A stretch of 64,000 nt of DNA from Arthrobacter sp. SW1 (GTDB lineage Bacteria > Actinomycetota > Actinomycetes > Actinomycetales > Micrococcaceae). Position numbers and translations under genes: made by a program. The DNA is taken from positions 62,001-126,000 of the forward strand of contig NZ_MJLT01000023.1 in the NCBI RefSeq assembly GCF_001766675.1, written 5' to 3'. Within the stretch, counting starts at the first letter, position 1. The number at the start of each line of letters is the position of its first letter. Positions 40,659 to 49,567 of the stretch are shown one piece after another. Under the pieces are notes generated by a model that saw nothing but the letters and a program-made list of their open reading frames with translations, was not told where the DNA came from and searched no databases.

Positions 40659-41430
40659 TGCGTCGAAGATCGCCGGCGAAATCGATCGCAGCAGCGGCGT
40701 TCCCATCTATGTCCAGCTGCGGGAGATCCTGCGCGCCTTCATTACCGATTCATGCCGCCCTGGCGCCGCCCTTCCATCCGAACGCGATCTGTCGGAGAGG
40801 TTCGGCCTTGCCCGCATGACCGTACGACAGGCCATCGACGCGCTGGTGGGGGAGGAGATTATCGAGCGGGTTGTTGGCTTGGGCACGTTCGTACGAAAGC
40901 CGAAACTGGACCTCCAGGTGAAACTGACCTCGTACAGCGAGGAAATGCAGCGCCGTGGCATGGTCCCTGCGGCGAAGGTGCTCAGCTTCGAACAGATCGC
41001 CGCCAGCGCTTTCCTTGCCCGCGAACTCCAGCTCGAGGAGGGCACGCCTGTGGTGCGCTTCCGCCGCCTTCTGCTGGCCGACAACGAGCCCATGAGCGTG
41101 GACGAGAACTTCATCCCGGCCCACCGCGTCCCGGGCTTCCTGGACGAAGCTCCGCCCACCTCGCTCTACAACGTCCTGAGTGAACGGTACGGCCTGGTGA
41201 TGGAGTGGGGCGAGGACATGATCGAGGCGACCGCCGCCTCGCCCTCAACCGCCCGCCTGCTGAATGTCGATGTCGGTTCGCCCCTGCTGAAGATCCAGCG
41301 CCACGCTTTTGTGGCCAGGGCGATGGTGGACTACTCGGTGTCCTACTACCGGGCCGACCGGTACAAGCTGTGGGTGCCGCTGCAGCGACCAGGCGTGCGG
41401 CCCACGAGGGGCCAGCGGACCGGTTACTGA
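40648..41430 (+). CDS. GntR/HutC-family regulator (DasR-like)
   Basis: 260 residues from GTG 40648. Winged-helix domain (PIYVQLREILRAFITDSCRPGAALPSERDLSERFGLARMTVRQAIDAL, residues 19-65) and a C-terminal UTRA effector domain beginning LTSYSEEMQRRGM. The order of motifs resembles DasR/NagR, which sense amino-sugar phosphates and control PTS genes; the divergent ptsH supports such a role. No DasR-type palindrome is evident between the two genes. Confident on family, not on ligand. Confidence 0.88.
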   Translation: MPADASKIAGEIDRSSGVPIYVQLREILRAFITDSCRPGAALPSERDLSERFGLARMTVRQAIDALVGEEIIERVVGLGTFVRKPKLDLQVKLTSYSEEMQRRGMVPAAKVLSFEQIAASAFLARELQLEEGTPVVRFRRLLLADNEPMSVDENFIPAHRVPGFLDEAPPTSLYNVLSERYGLVMEWGEDMIEATAASPSTARLLNVDVGSPLLKIQRHAFVARAMVDYSVSYYRADRYKLWVPLQRPGVRPTRGQRTGY

Positions 41431-41474
41431 ACCGCCTTCGCGGCCTGGCCACCGGCAACTGCTTCCAGACATAA

Positions 41475-41506
41475 GAAGGGCCCCGTCCATGCGGACGGGG
41501 CCCTTC
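41475..41506. terminator. Terminator between the GntR gene and qcrB
   Basis: 14-bp perfect stem (41475-41488 with 41493-41506), ATGC loop and TTT on the plus side, AAT on the other; convergent genes. Confidence 0.85.
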
Positions 41507-41519
41507 TTTGCAAGCCGTC

Positions 41520-43190
41520 TTAGTGGCTCAGGCTCTTCTGTTCAGTGCCTTCGATTGCTTCGTGGTGGCCGTGCGAGTGCGCGGCTTCCACTTCGGCGGG
41601 CGTTGCCGGGGCAACGCGGTCCTCGAAGAACCACTTGGAGAGCGCGGCGCGGCGCTTTTCCTTGCGGGTGACCACGCCATGCTCGTTCGGCTGGGCCGGG
41701 ATCGGGGCGGGGGACTCGAAGCCAACCAGCTTGTACTGCTTGTACTCGTCCAGCGGAGCGTGGACCTCGATGAATTCGCCGTGCGGCAGGCGAACGATGC
41801 GTCCCGTTTCGCGGCCGTGCAGCGAGATCTCGCGGTCCTTGCGCTGAAGAGCGAGGGCCACGCGCTTCGTGACAACGAAAGCGATGATCGGGCCGACAAA
41901 GAACAGCGCACGCAGCCAGTAGGTCACGTCGTTCAGGGAGACCATGAAGTGGGTGGCGATGAGGTCGGAACCTGCAGCGGCCCACATGACGCAGTACCAG
42001 GTGAAGCCGGCGACGCCGATCGCGGTGCGGGTCGGGGCGTTGCGCGGACGGTCCAGGACGTGGTGTTCGCGGTTGTCCTTGGTGATCCAGCGTTCGATCC
42101 ACGGGTAGGTGAACAGGACCGTGAAGATGATGCCTGCGGGCACGAGTGCCGGGAGCAGGACGTTCAGGGTCAGTGTCTGGCCGAAGATGACGTACTCGAA
42201 GTGGAAGTCGTTGACCACGCCGGGCATGAGGCGCAGGGCGCCGTCGACGAAGCCGATGTACCAGTCAGGCTGGGTACCGGCGGACACCGGGGAGGGGTCG
42301 TACGGGCCGTAGTTCCAGATCGGGTTGATCGTGAAGGCCGCGGCCATCAGGGCGATCACACCGAAGACGATGAAGAAGAAGCCACCGGCCTTGGCCGCGT
42401 AAACCGGGCCGAGCGGGTAACCGACAACGTTGCCGTCGTTACGGCCGGGACCGGGGTACTGGGTGTGCTTGTGGACCACAACCATGAACAGGTGGATCAC
42501 GATCATCAGGAGGATGAGTGCCGGAACCAGCAGGATGTGCAGCACGTACAGGCGGCCGATGATGGCCGTACCCGGGAATTCACCGCCGAAGAGGAAGAAC
42601 GAGATGTACGTTCCGACCACCGGGATGGACTTGATCACGCCGTCGATGATGCGCAGGCCGTTGCCGGACAGCAGGTCATCGGGGAGGGAGTAGCCGGTGA
42701 AGCCGGCAGCCATGGCGAGGATCAGCAGGACGCCGCCGACAACCCAGTTCATTTCACGGGGCTTGCGGAAAGCGCCGGTGAAGAACACGCGCAGCATGTG
42801 GACACCAAGGGAGGCCACGAAGAGCAGGGCTGCCCAGTGGTGTACCTGGCGCATGAACAGACCGCCGCGGACATCGAAGGAGATGTTCAGCGAGGAGTTG
42901 TAGGCCACGGACATTTCGACGTTGTACAGCGGGGTGTAGGAACCCTGGTAATGGGTTTCCGCCATGGACGGGTCGAAGAAGAATGTCAGGAAGGTACCCG
43001 ACATCAGGAGGATGACGAAGGAATACAGCGCCACCTCACCGAACATGAAGGACCAGTGGTCGGGGAAGACCTTCCGGCCGAACTCACGCAGGATTCCGGA
43101 ACCGCCGACGCGCTCGTCAACGAAGTCCGTAAAGCGGCCTACTTTGGTCTTGGCGACGAAGGGGGCTTCAGCTGTTGATGCGGCGCTCAT
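41520..43190 (-). CDS. qcrB: Cytochrome bc1 complex subunit b
   Basis: 556 residues from ATG 43190; GTG 43199 is possible but lies directly against its GGGAG. Membrane-bound quinol oxidase subunit with heme-binding His pairs in the second and fourth spans (VHHWAALLFVASLGVHMLR; LYVLHILLVPALILLMIVIHLF), PDW motif (TQPDWYIGF) of the quinol site, and the long C-terminal extension usual in Actinobacteria. Last gene of ctaE-qcrCAB; overlaps qcrA. Confidence 0.97.
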   Translation of the reverse strand: MSAASTAEAPFVAKTKVGRFTDFVDERVGGSGILREFGRKVFPDHWSFMFGEVALYSFVILLMSGTFLTFFFDPSMAETHYQGSYTPLYNVEMSVAYNSSLNISFDVRGGLFMRQVHHWAALLFVASLGVHMLRVFFTGAFRKPREMNWVVGGVLLILAMAAGFTGYSLPDDLLSGNGLRIIDGVIKSIPVVGTYISFFLFGGEFPGTAIIGRLYVLHILLVPALILLMIVIHLFMVVVHKHTQYPGPGRNDGNVVGYPLGPVYAAKAGGFFFIVFGVIALMAAAFTINPIWNYGPYDPSPVSAGTQPDWYIGFVDGALRLMPGVVNDFHFEYVIFGQTLTLNVLLPALVPAGIIFTVLFTYPWIERWITKDNREHHVLDRPRNAPTRTAIGVAGFTWYCVMWAAAGSDLIATHFMVSLNDVTYWLRALFFVGPIIAFVVTKRVALALQRKDREISLHGRETGRIVRLPHGEFIEVHAPLDEYKQYKLVGFESPAPIPAQPNEHGVVTRKEKRRAALSKWFFEDRVAPATPAEVEAAHSHGHHEAIEGTEQKSLSH

Positions 43191-44238
43191 GCTCGTCACG
43201 CTCCCAGTAACTCGGTCCTACAGGTTCTTTGAAGTCGCTCGTGGCGACGAGGTAGCCCTCAGCGTCAACTGCGATAGGCAGCTGGGGGAGCGGGCGGCTG
43301 GCCGGGCCGAAGATGACCTTGCATTCCTGGGTCAGGTCGAAGGTCGACTGGTGGCAGGGGCACAGCAGGTGGTGGGTCTGCTGCTCGTAGAGGGCAACAG
43401 GGCAACCGACGTGGGTGCAGATCTTGGAGTAGGCAACGATGCCGTTGTAGCTCCAGTCCTCGCGTCCCGGGGTGATCTTCAGGGAGTCCGGGTTCAGGCG
43501 CATGAGCAGGACGACGGCCTTGGCCTTTTCGTTCAGCTTGCCTTCGTGGAGCTCGTTGAGGCCTTCCGGGATGACGTGGAATGCCGAGCCGATGGTGACG
43601 TCCGATGCCTTGATCGGGGTGCCGTCGGGATCACGGGTGAGGCGCTTGAGCTTGCCGTCCTTCGGGGCCCACATGGTGTGTGCGAGCTTGTCGTCCGGAC
43701 GGGGACCGAGGTCACCGAAGACAGCGATGGCCGGCAGCGGAGCCAGTGCAACAGCACCCAGGAGGGTGTTGCGGATCAGCGGACGGCGCTTGATGCCGGT
43801 TTCCTCGACGATGTCGTCCACGATGCGTACCGCAGCCTGGCGGTCTTCCTCGGTGCGGATTGCGTGGCGCTCTTCGGAGACCTCGTGGTCCGGCATGAGG
43901 GCCTTGGCCCAGTGGACAATGCCCGTACCGATGCCGAGCATCGCGAAGGCGGTGCCCAGGCCCAGCAGCAGGTTCTGGTTGCGGATCGTGGCGATCGTGG
44001 AGTCGACGCCGAGATCGATGGCGAAATACGCGCCAAGGAAGATCAAGGTGCCGACAATGGAAACGCCAAACAGAATGGCTACCTGACGCTCGGCTCGCTT
44101 CGCGGCCTTCGGGTCCGTGTCAGCCAGGCGCAAACGATGCGGAGGAAGTCCAGGATCCTGGAACTTCTCCACGTCATTCTGACCAGCCGTAGCTACGGTG
44201 CCCGAGTGGTTCGGACTGCCGTCACTATGGTTGCCCAT
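43168..44238 (-). CDS. qcrA: Cytochrome bc1 complex Rieske iron-sulfur subunit
   Basis: 356 residues from ATG 44238 (GAGG 6 nt upstream). Three N-terminal membrane spans, the actinobacterial form (AILFGVSIVGTLIFLGAYFA, LLLGLGTAFAMLGIGTGIVHW, LIRNTLLGAVALAPLPAIAVF), and the Rieske [2Fe-2S] domain with CTHVGCP and CPCHQS near residues 280-302. Moves electrons from quinol to the di-heme QcrC. Confidence 0.97.
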   Translation of the reverse strand: MGNHSDGSPNHSGTVATAGQNDVEKFQDPGLPPHRLRLADTDPKAAKRAERQVAILFGVSIVGTLIFLGAYFAIDLGVDSTIATIRNQNLLLGLGTAFAMLGIGTGIVHWAKALMPDHEVSEERHAIRTEEDRQAAVRIVDDIVEETGIKRRPLIRNTLLGAVALAPLPAIAVFGDLGPRPDDKLAHTMWAPKDGKLKRLTRDPDGTPIKASDVTIGSAFHVIPEGLNELHEGKLNEKAKAVVLLMRLNPDSLKITPGREDWSYNGIVAYSKICTHVGCPVALYEQQTHHLLCPCHQSTFDLTQECKVIFGPASRPLPQLPIAVDAEGYLVATSDFKEPVGPSYWERDEHERRINS

Positions 44239-44337
44239 AATTCGCCTCATCCTTCTCTCGTTGTCCCGGCATGTGCCGGGGGGATTTTCAATTCAAAGCT
44301 GCTGCGCGCACGCAGCAGAAGTTCCTGGACGCGCCGC

Positions 44338-45126
44338 TTAGGACGTGCGGGAGGTGAGCCAGATGGTGAACGCGATGATCACACCGAGGCCTGCGACCCA
44401 CACGAAGAGGCCTTCGGCAACCGGGCCAAGCGAACCGAGGTCGGCGCCGCCCGGCGAGCCGTTGGCTTCGATCTTCTTCAGGAAGGAGATGATGTCGCGC
44501 TTGCCCTCGGGGGAGATGTTGGCGTCGTTGAAGACGGGCATGTTCTGCGGGCCGGTGACCATGGCTTCGTAGATGTGCTTGCCGCTGACGTCGGCCAGGG
44601 CCGGGGCGAACTTGCCGCGGGTCAGGGCGCCGCCTGCTGCTGCGGCGTTGTGGCACATTGCGCAGTTGACGCGGAAGAGCTCGCCGCCTTCGGCAGCGTT
44701 GCCCTTTTCGTCGAGCAGGTGCTCTTCGGGGATGGCCGGGCCGGCGCCGAGGGAGGCGACGTAGGCGGAAAGCTGGTGCGTCTGGTCTTCGTTGAACTGC
44801 AGCGGCTTCTTCTGGGCCTGGGGGCCGTTCATCTGCATGGGCATACGGCCGGTGCCAACCTGGAAGTCAACCGCAGCTGCACCAACACCGACCAGCGAGG
44901 GGCCGTCCTTGGTGCCGCTGGCGCCCATGCCGTGGCAGGTGGCGCAGTTGGCCTCGAACAGCTTCTTACCCTCTTCGGTGTCGCTTGCACTGAAGGTCGT
45001 GGTTTCTGCCTTGGCCTGGTTGACCGTCGTGGCGACGGCGTACAGCCCACCAGTGAGGAGGAGGCCCATCAGCAGCAGCGCAATGGCTGCCAGTGGGTGA
45101 CGTCGCTTCTGCGAGAGTGCCTTCAC
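44338..45126 (-). CDS. qcrC: Di-heme cytochrome cc subunit of the bc1 complex
   Basis: 262 residues from GTG 45126 (AAGGAA upstream). N-terminal anchor (LAAIALLLMGLLLTGGLYAVA), two c-type heme sites CATCH and CAMCH near residues 61 and 160, and a C-terminal span (EGLFVWVAGLGVIIAFTIWLT). Two hemes in one protein replace soluble cytochrome c in the actinobacterial bcc-aa3 supercomplex. Confidence 0.97.
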   Translation of the reverse strand: MKALSQKRRHPLAAIALLLMGLLLTGGLYAVATTVNQAKAETTTFSASDTEEGKKLFEANCATCHGMGASGTKDGPSLVGVGAAAVDFQVGTGRMPMQMNGPQAQKKPLQFNEDQTHQLSAYVASLGAGPAIPEEHLLDEKGNAAEGGELFRVNCAMCHNAAAAGGALTRGKFAPALADVSGKHIYEAMVTGPQNMPVFNDANISPEGKRDIISFLKKIEANGSPGGADLGSLGPVAEGLFVWVAGLGVIIAFTIWLTSRTS

Positions 45127-45213
45127 GTGGTGGTTCCTTAATTCGATCCTGCGTCGGCTCGGGGAGCCGCTTCTTTGTTGTTCAGGTCCTTGGGCGGCAA
45201 GGACCAAGCCTTG

Positions 45214-45852
45214 CTACTTGAGGACGTAGATGACCAGGAAGAGGCCGATCCACACAACGTCCACGAAGTGCCAGTAGTAGGAGGTGACAATCGCCGAAGT
45301 GGCTTCGAAGTGCCCGAACTTCTTGGCGGCAAAGGCGCGGCCGATGATGAAGAGGAAGGCGATGAGGCCGCCGATGACGTGCAGGCCGTGGAAGCCGGTG
45401 GTCATGTAGAAGGCGGAGCCGTAGGCGTTGGAAGACAGGGAGACGTGCTCGGAGACGAGCATGGCGTATTCCATGGTCTGACCGGCGACGAAGAACGCGC
45501 CCATAAGGAAGGTGAGGACGAACCATTCGTTCATGCCCCAGCGGCTGATCTGGAAAACTCCGCCACGGCGGCGCGGCTCGAGGCGTTCCGCGGCGAAAAC
45601 ACCCATCTGGCAGGTAAAGGAGCTTGCTACCAGGACGATGGTGTTCACGAGCGCAAACGGGAAGTTGAGCTTGGCGGTCTCTTCAGCCCACATCTCTCCG
45701 GAAGTGGAGCGCAGGGTGAAGTACATGGCAAAGAGGCCGGCGAAGAACATCAACTCACTGGACAGCCAAACAACGGTTCCAACAGAAACCAGATTGGGGC
45801 GGTTCAGCGTCGGGTGCGCCGGGGTACTGGGGGCATGGGTCGCAGATGTCAC
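45214..45852 (-). CDS. ctaE: Cytochrome c oxidase subunit III
   Basis: 212 residues from GTG 45852. Five hydrophobic spans beginning with [22 protein letters not shown], then [18 protein letters not shown] and [20 protein letters not shown]. First gene of ctaE-qcrC-qcrA-qcrB, the usual actinobacterial order, encoded apart from ctaCDF on the opposite strand. CATAAT is 6 nt before the GTG, so translation is probably leaderless. Confidence 0.97.
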   Translation of the reverse strand: MTSATHAPSTPAHPTLNRPNLVSVGTVVWLSSELMFFAGLFAMYFTLRSTSGEMWAEETAKLNFPFALVNTIVLVASSFTCQMGVFAAERLEPRRRGGVFQISRWGMNEWFVLTFLMGAFFVAGQTMEYAMLVSEHVSLSSNAYGSAFYMTTGFHGLHVIGGLIAFLFIIGRAFAAKKFGHFEATSAIVTSYYWHFVDVVWIGLFLVIYVLK

Positions 45853-45858
45853 AAGGAC

Positions 45859-45864
45859 ATTATG
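45859..45864 (-). promoter_or_regulatory. -10 element for ctaE-qcrCAB
   Basis: CATAAT (5 of 6 to the consensus) on the minus strand 6 nt before the GTG of ctaE. TTGGGA about 18 bp further upstream is a possible -35. Confidence 0.6.
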
Positions 45865-45988
45865 TCTGTAAAAGTCCTGAGTTCCCAACGCGAACCGCCT
45901 TTTGGGAGCACTTTTTCTACAAACACGCGAAATCGCGCGGAAAAGTTCCCGCCGTCTTTCACATTGGTCATCGGCCGGTCCCGCTCGC

Positions 45989-45994
45989 TAGCAT
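45989..45994 (+). promoter_or_regulatory. -10 element for trpD
   Basis: TAGCAT lies 6 nt before the GTG at 46001, which favours that GTG over the one at 45998. Confidence 0.5.
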
Positions 45995-46000
45995 CAAGTG

Positions 46001-47059
46001 GTGACTTCACCGGCATCCGCGCAGCAGGCAAGCAACTCCTGGCCAGGCCTCATTTCCGCCCTGATCAGGAAACAGGATCTCTCTTTGGAGAACACGGCGT
46101 GGGCGATGAACACGATCATGTCCGGGGAGGCGACTCCGGCGCAGATCGCCGGCTTCCTCGTTGCCTTGCGCGCCAAGGGCGAAACCGTGGAGGAAGTGAC
46201 CGGCCTGGTCGAGGCGATGCTCGCCAATGCCAATCCCGTGTCGATTCCGGGGGAGAAGCTGGACATCGTCGGCACCGGTGGTGACCAACTTAACACCGTC
46301 AACATTTCGACGATGGCTGCGCTTGTTGCGGCCGGCGCCGGGGCGAGGGTCGTCAAGCACGGCAACCGCGCGGCGTCGTCCTCTTCCGGCTCGGCGGACG
46401 TGCTGGAAGCGCTCGGCGTCCGCCTTGACCTGCCGATCGACCGTGTGGCGCGCAACGCCGAAGAGGCGGGCATCACCTTCTGCTTCGCCCAGGTCTTCCA
46501 CCCGTCCTTCCGGCACACCGCGGTACCCCGCAAGGAACTGGGCATCCCCACCGCCTTCAACTTCCTCGGCCCCATGACCAACCCTGCCCGCGTTCAGGCG
46601 TCCGCGGTGGGCGTCGCGAACGCCGCGATGGCTCCGCTGGTGGCCGGCGTGCTCGCGCGGCGGGGGAGCAGGGGGCTCGTCTTCCGCGGTGAGGACGGCC
46701 TCGATGAATTGACGACGACGGGCCCCTCCACCGTATGGGAGATCCGCGACGGCGAGGTCCGCGAACAGAGCTTCTCCCCCCTTGAGCTGGGAATCGCGGT
46801 CTCGACCGTGGACGAACTGAAGGGCGGCGACGCGAAGGCGAATGCCGCCGTCGTACGCGATGTCCTGGGAGGTGCGCCGGGCCCCGTGCGGGACGCCGTG
46901 CTGCTCAACGCCGCCGCCGGCCTGGTGGCGTTCGCCGAAACGGCGGAAGGAAGCCTGGTCGAGCGGATGGCCGATGCCTATAAGCGGGCCGGCGAATCGA
47001 TCGATTCCGGCGCGGCCGCGAAGGTCCTGGAGACTTGGATCGGGCTCAGCCAGGGCTAA
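46001..47059 (+). CDS. trpD: Anthranilate phosphoribosyltransferase
   Basis: Second step of tryptophan synthesis: anthranilate plus PRPP. 352 residues. PRPP site [14 protein letters not shown] and Mg/anthranilate regions [22 protein letters not shown] and [18 protein letters not shown]. Not with other trp genes; a solitary trpD next to cytochrome oxidase genes is common in Arthrobacter relatives. Confidence 0.96.
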   Translation: MTSPASAQQASNSWPGLISALIRKQDLSLENTAWAMNTIMSGEATPAQIAGFLVALRAKGETVEEVTGLVEAMLANANPVSIPGEKLDIVGTGGDQLNTVNISTMAALVAAGAGARVVKHGNRAASSSSGSADVLEALGVRLDLPIDRVARNAEEAGITFCFAQVFHPSFRHTAVPRKELGIPTAFNFLGPMTNPARVQASAVGVANAAMAPLVAGVLARRGSRGLVFRGEDGLDELTTTGPSTVWEIRDGEVREQSFSPLELGIAVSTVDELKGGDAKANAAVVRDVLGGAPGPVRDAVLLNAAAGLVAFAETAEGSLVERMADAYKRAGESIDSGAAAKVLETWIGLSQG

Positions 47060-47074
47060 GCCCGATCCCGGGAG

Positions 47075-47356
47075 CTACTGTTCGAAACCGAGGGAGAACG
47101 CGGCGTCGAGGTCGTGCTGCGAGTATGCGCGGAAGGCGATGTGCGTGGTGGTGTGCACCACCGCCGGAACCTTCGACAGGCGGTCGGCGATGACATCGGC
47201 AAGTTCTTCGTGCTTGGCCACGCGTGCCACCGCGATAAGGTCCCACTCACCGGTGACGGAGTAGACCTCACTGATGCCCTGGATCGCGGAAATCTCCTCG
47301 GCTGTCTCCGGGATGCGGGAAGCGTCGGTCTTGATCAGGACAAAGGCAGTGATCAC
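47075..47356 (-). CDS. Stand-alone Lrp/AsnC ligand-binding domain protein
   Basis: 93 residues from GTG 47356 (GAGGAAAGG upstream). Consists only of the RAM/AsnC effector fold (FVLIKTDASRIPETAEEISAIQGISEVYSVTGEWDLIAVARV), with no helix-turn-helix. Such short proteins may modulate full-length Lrp regulators by mixed oligomers, or bind an amino acid themselves. Convergent with trpD. Confidence 0.9.
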   Translation of the reverse strand: MITAFVLIKTDASRIPETAEEISAIQGISEVYSVTGEWDLIAVARVAKHEELADVIADRLSKVPAVVHTTTHIAFRAYSQHDLDAAFSLGFEQ

Positions 47357-47418
47357 TGGTGGGCCTTTCCTCGGGATTGCTGCGGGCAGCTGACGGTCGT
47401 TGCAAGCCTACTGGCCGC

Positions 47419-47814
47419 CTACCGCTTCGTGGAACTCCGCAGCCGCAAAGCCAGCGCCCACAGGAGCCGGTAGCCGAGCAGGAAAACGGCCAGCGTGATC
47501 AGTGCGACGATGACGAACGCGGGGGCGGCGGTATGTCCGCTGGCGAGGCGCAGCAGCATGCCGCCGGCAACCGCCGCAATCCATACGACGACGCCGGCCG
47601 GCCATGCTGCCAGCGGGGCACGCCATGCGCGGGCTACCAGCCAGCCCGCGGCGGCTCCCGCGAGGAACGGCCAGGCGGTTTCGAGGACTCCTGCCAAGGA
47701 TTCGCCGCGCTGATGGGTGTCGCGGCCGATTGCCGCGAAGAGCAGGACCAGTGCTGCATCCAGGACGGCGGCAGCGATGACGGGCACGGGAAAGGCGCGG
47801 GAATCGGAAACCAT
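47419..47814 (-). CDS. DUF3054-family membrane protein
   Basis: 131 residues, four hydrophobic spans (VIAAAVLDAALVLLFAAIG first) with GRDTHQRGESLAGVLETAWPFLAGAAAGWLV, typical of the actinobacterial DUF3054 family. Function unknown. Confidence 0.85.
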   Translation of the reverse strand: MVSDSRAFPVPVIAAAVLDAALVLLFAAIGRDTHQRGESLAGVLETAWPFLAGAAAGWLVARAWRAPLAAWPAGVVVWIAAVAGGMLLRLASGHTAAPAFVIVALITLAVFLLGYRLLWALALRLRSSTKR

Positions 47815-47917
47815 GCCCCGACACTATCCCCGGCCCTGTGCCCTCGCCGAATTCCGGAATGCCTTGAAGCCGGCGGGCCAAGGAGGCACCATGGCTGCAG
47901 ACATGAGGGGAGCACGC

Positions 47918-48295
47918 ATGAAACTGGTCCAGATCGCGCAACGTGCCGTGGATCTTGAGCGGGCAACGGCCTTCTACTCCCGCTTGCTGGGCCAGGAACC
48001 AGCCGCACGTTTCGATCCTCCGGGACTGGTGTTCTTCGATCTCGGCGGGGTCAGGCTCCTGCTTGAACGCGGCGCGCCATCCGCCCTGCTTTACCTCGAG
48101 CAGCCGGCACTGGCAGAGACCGTCGCCCGGCTCGAGGCCGACGGGGTCCGGATAATTTCCGGGCCGCAGCTGGTCTTCACCCATCCGGACGCAACCCTCG
48201 GCCCCGCAGGCACGGAGGAATGGATGGCGTTCATCGAGGACAGCGAAGGCAATACCGTGGCGCTTGTGGCGCATATGCAGCCGGCGGGGGATTGA
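47918..48295 (+). CDS. VOC (glyoxalase)-family protein
   Basis: 125 residues from ATG 47918 (GAGGGGAG upstream); ATG 47891 behind AGGAGG is a credible longer start. Beta-alpha-beta-beta-beta fold with VDLERATAFYSRLLGQEP and DSEGNTVALVAHM. Could be a metal-dependent dioxygenase, lyase or binding protein; not assignable further. First of three VOC-type genes in a row. Confidence 0.8.
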   Translation: MKLVQIAQRAVDLERATAFYSRLLGQEPAARFDPPGLVFFDLGGVRLLLERGAPSALLYLEQPALAETVARLEADGVRIISGPQLVFTHPDATLGPAGTEEWMAFIEDSEGNTVALVAHMQPAGD

Positions 48296-48377
48296 ACCGT
48301 TGTCACGGAGGGCCGCGCCGACTAGCCTCGGTGCGGGGGCTCAAAGAGCCGCCCTCGAATGGGAGGGATTCACAGTC

Positions 48378-48833
48378 ATGCAGAAGATTTCCACCTGCCT
48401 ATGGTTCGACGGCCGGGCCGAAGAAGCGGCCGAGTTCTATGCCGGGATCTTCCCGGATTCAACCATCGGAGCCACCATGCCCGGCCCGGACGGCAAGGCG
48501 CTCACCGTCGAGTTCACCCTGGAAGGCCGGGAATTCCTCGGGCTGAACGGCGGGCCGCAGTTCAATTTCACGGAGGCCGTATCCTTCATGATCAACTGCG
48601 ACACCCAGGAAGAGGTTGACCGCTACTGGGATGCGTTGACCGCGGGGGGCGAAGAGAGCCAGTGCGGTTGGCTCAAGGACAAGTTCGGTGTTTCCTGGCA
48701 GGTTGTACCGACGGCCCTCCCGGGCTTGTTGTCCGGTCCCGACCCGGAGGGTTCGCAGCGGGCAATGGAGGCCATGCTCAAGATGCAGAAGCTGGACATC
48801 AACGTCCTGCAGAACGCCTACGACGGTAACTGA
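48378..48833 (+). CDS. PhnB-like VOC-family protein
   Basis: 151 residues, ATG 48378. Opening ISTCLWFDGRAEEAAEFYAGIFPDSTIG and CGWLKDKFGVSWQVVPTALP are the pattern of the PhnB/3-demethylubiquinone-methyltransferase-like VOC group, of which most members have no assigned enzyme activity. Same strand as its two VOC neighbours. Confidence 0.85.
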   Translation: MQKISTCLWFDGRAEEAAEFYAGIFPDSTIGATMPGPDGKALTVEFTLEGREFLGLNGGPQFNFTEAVSFMINCDTQEEVDRYWDALTAGGEESQCGWLKDKFGVSWQVVPTALPGLLSGPDPEGSQRAMEAMLKMQKLDINVLQNAYDGN

Positions 48834-48881
48834 TACAGACCACAGATCCGGCAAGACCAACGAACAAGGAGAAGCATCCAC

Positions 48882-49313
48882 ATGGCAACACGTCTCAACC
48901 CGTACCTTTCGTTCCGCGACAACGCCCGGGACGCGATCACCTTCTACGAGTCGGTGTTCGGCGGGGAGCTCACGATCAGCACTTTTGGCGATTTCCAGGC
49001 AAGCCAAGACCCGGCGGAGGCCGACAAGGTCATGCACGCGATGCTGGTATCGGACAACGGGCTCGTGCTGATGGCGTCGGATACTCCGAACGGGATGTCC
49101 TACAACCCCGGCGATAACATCTCCGTTTCCTTGAGCGGAGAGAGCAGCGACGAGGCCGAGCTGCGGGGCTACTGGGAGAAGCTGTCCGACGGCGGCACGG
49201 TCGCCATGCCGCTCGCCCCGGCACCCTGGGGCGACATCTTCGGCATGTGCACGGACAAGTTCGGCATCGCATGGCTCGTGAACATTGCGGGAGAGCAGCA
49301 GGCCGCAGGCTAG
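48882..49313 (+). CDS. PhnB-like VOC-family protein
   Basis: 143 residues, ATG 48882 with AAGGAGAAG upstream. Contains PYLSFRDNARDAITFYESVFGGELTISTFGDF and APWGDIFGMCTDKFGIAWLVNI. Same group as the preceding protein but clearly a separate family line. Function unknown. Confidence 0.87.
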   Translation: MATRLNPYLSFRDNARDAITFYESVFGGELTISTFGDFQASQDPAEADKVMHAMLVSDNGLVLMASDTPNGMSYNPGDNISVSLSGESSDEAELRGYWEKLSDGGTVAMPLAPAPWGDIFGMCTDKFGIAWLVNIAGEQQAAG

Positions 49314-49340
49314 TTCCCAAGGAAGCGCAAGGCCCGTTTC

Positions 49341-49377
49341 GCGGCACCCGGCCACCGCAGGCCGGGTGCCGCTTTTT
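49341..49377 (+). terminator. Intrinsic terminator after the VOC genes
   Basis: 13-bp perfect GC stem (49341-49353 with 49360-49372) followed by TTTTT. Strongest factor-independent terminator in the window. Confidence 0.92.
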
Positions 49378-49387
49378 CGTCTGCCGA

Positions 49388-49454
49388 TGAAACGAATCAA
49401 GTAAGCGTTGACGTAACGCGTATCACGTTCTATGGTTGCTAATGAATCGATTCA
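49388..49454 (+). promoter_or_regulatory. Promoter and two LacI-type operators of the transporter/kdu operon
   Basis: TTGACG (49408-49413), 17-bp spacer, TATGGT (49431-49436). Operator TGAATCGATTCA (49443-49454) is a perfect palindrome at the expected transcription start; TGAAACGAATCA (49388-49399) lies upstream of the -35. Near-identical sites occur at rhaI, so both sides of the island share a regulator. Confidence 0.82.
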
Positions 49455-49567
49455 AAAACGCGCTGAAGGCACCGTTCCGAGAAGCCTGCACCAGCGATCC
49501 AGCTTTCCAAGCCGCCCGGAATGGACGAGTTCCGGCCCCCTTGCCAAAGACGACGAAGGATGAGCCA

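Noticed and set aside
41508..45141. Long plus-strand frames (41508-43178, 42964-45141) across the qcr genes
   Set aside because: Antisense to qcrB, qcrA and qcrC, each of which carries diagnostic heme or iron-sulfur motifs on the minus strand.
47408..48274. 288-residue minus-strand frame across the DUF3054 and first VOC genes
   Set aside because: Overlaps two better-supported genes on both strands; Arg/Gly-rich with no domain pattern.
49436..49567. N-terminal extension of the MFS transporter (44 extra residues)
   Set aside because: This part reads through the palindromic operator and the expected transcription start; ATG 49568 has its own ribosome site and matches the normal family start.
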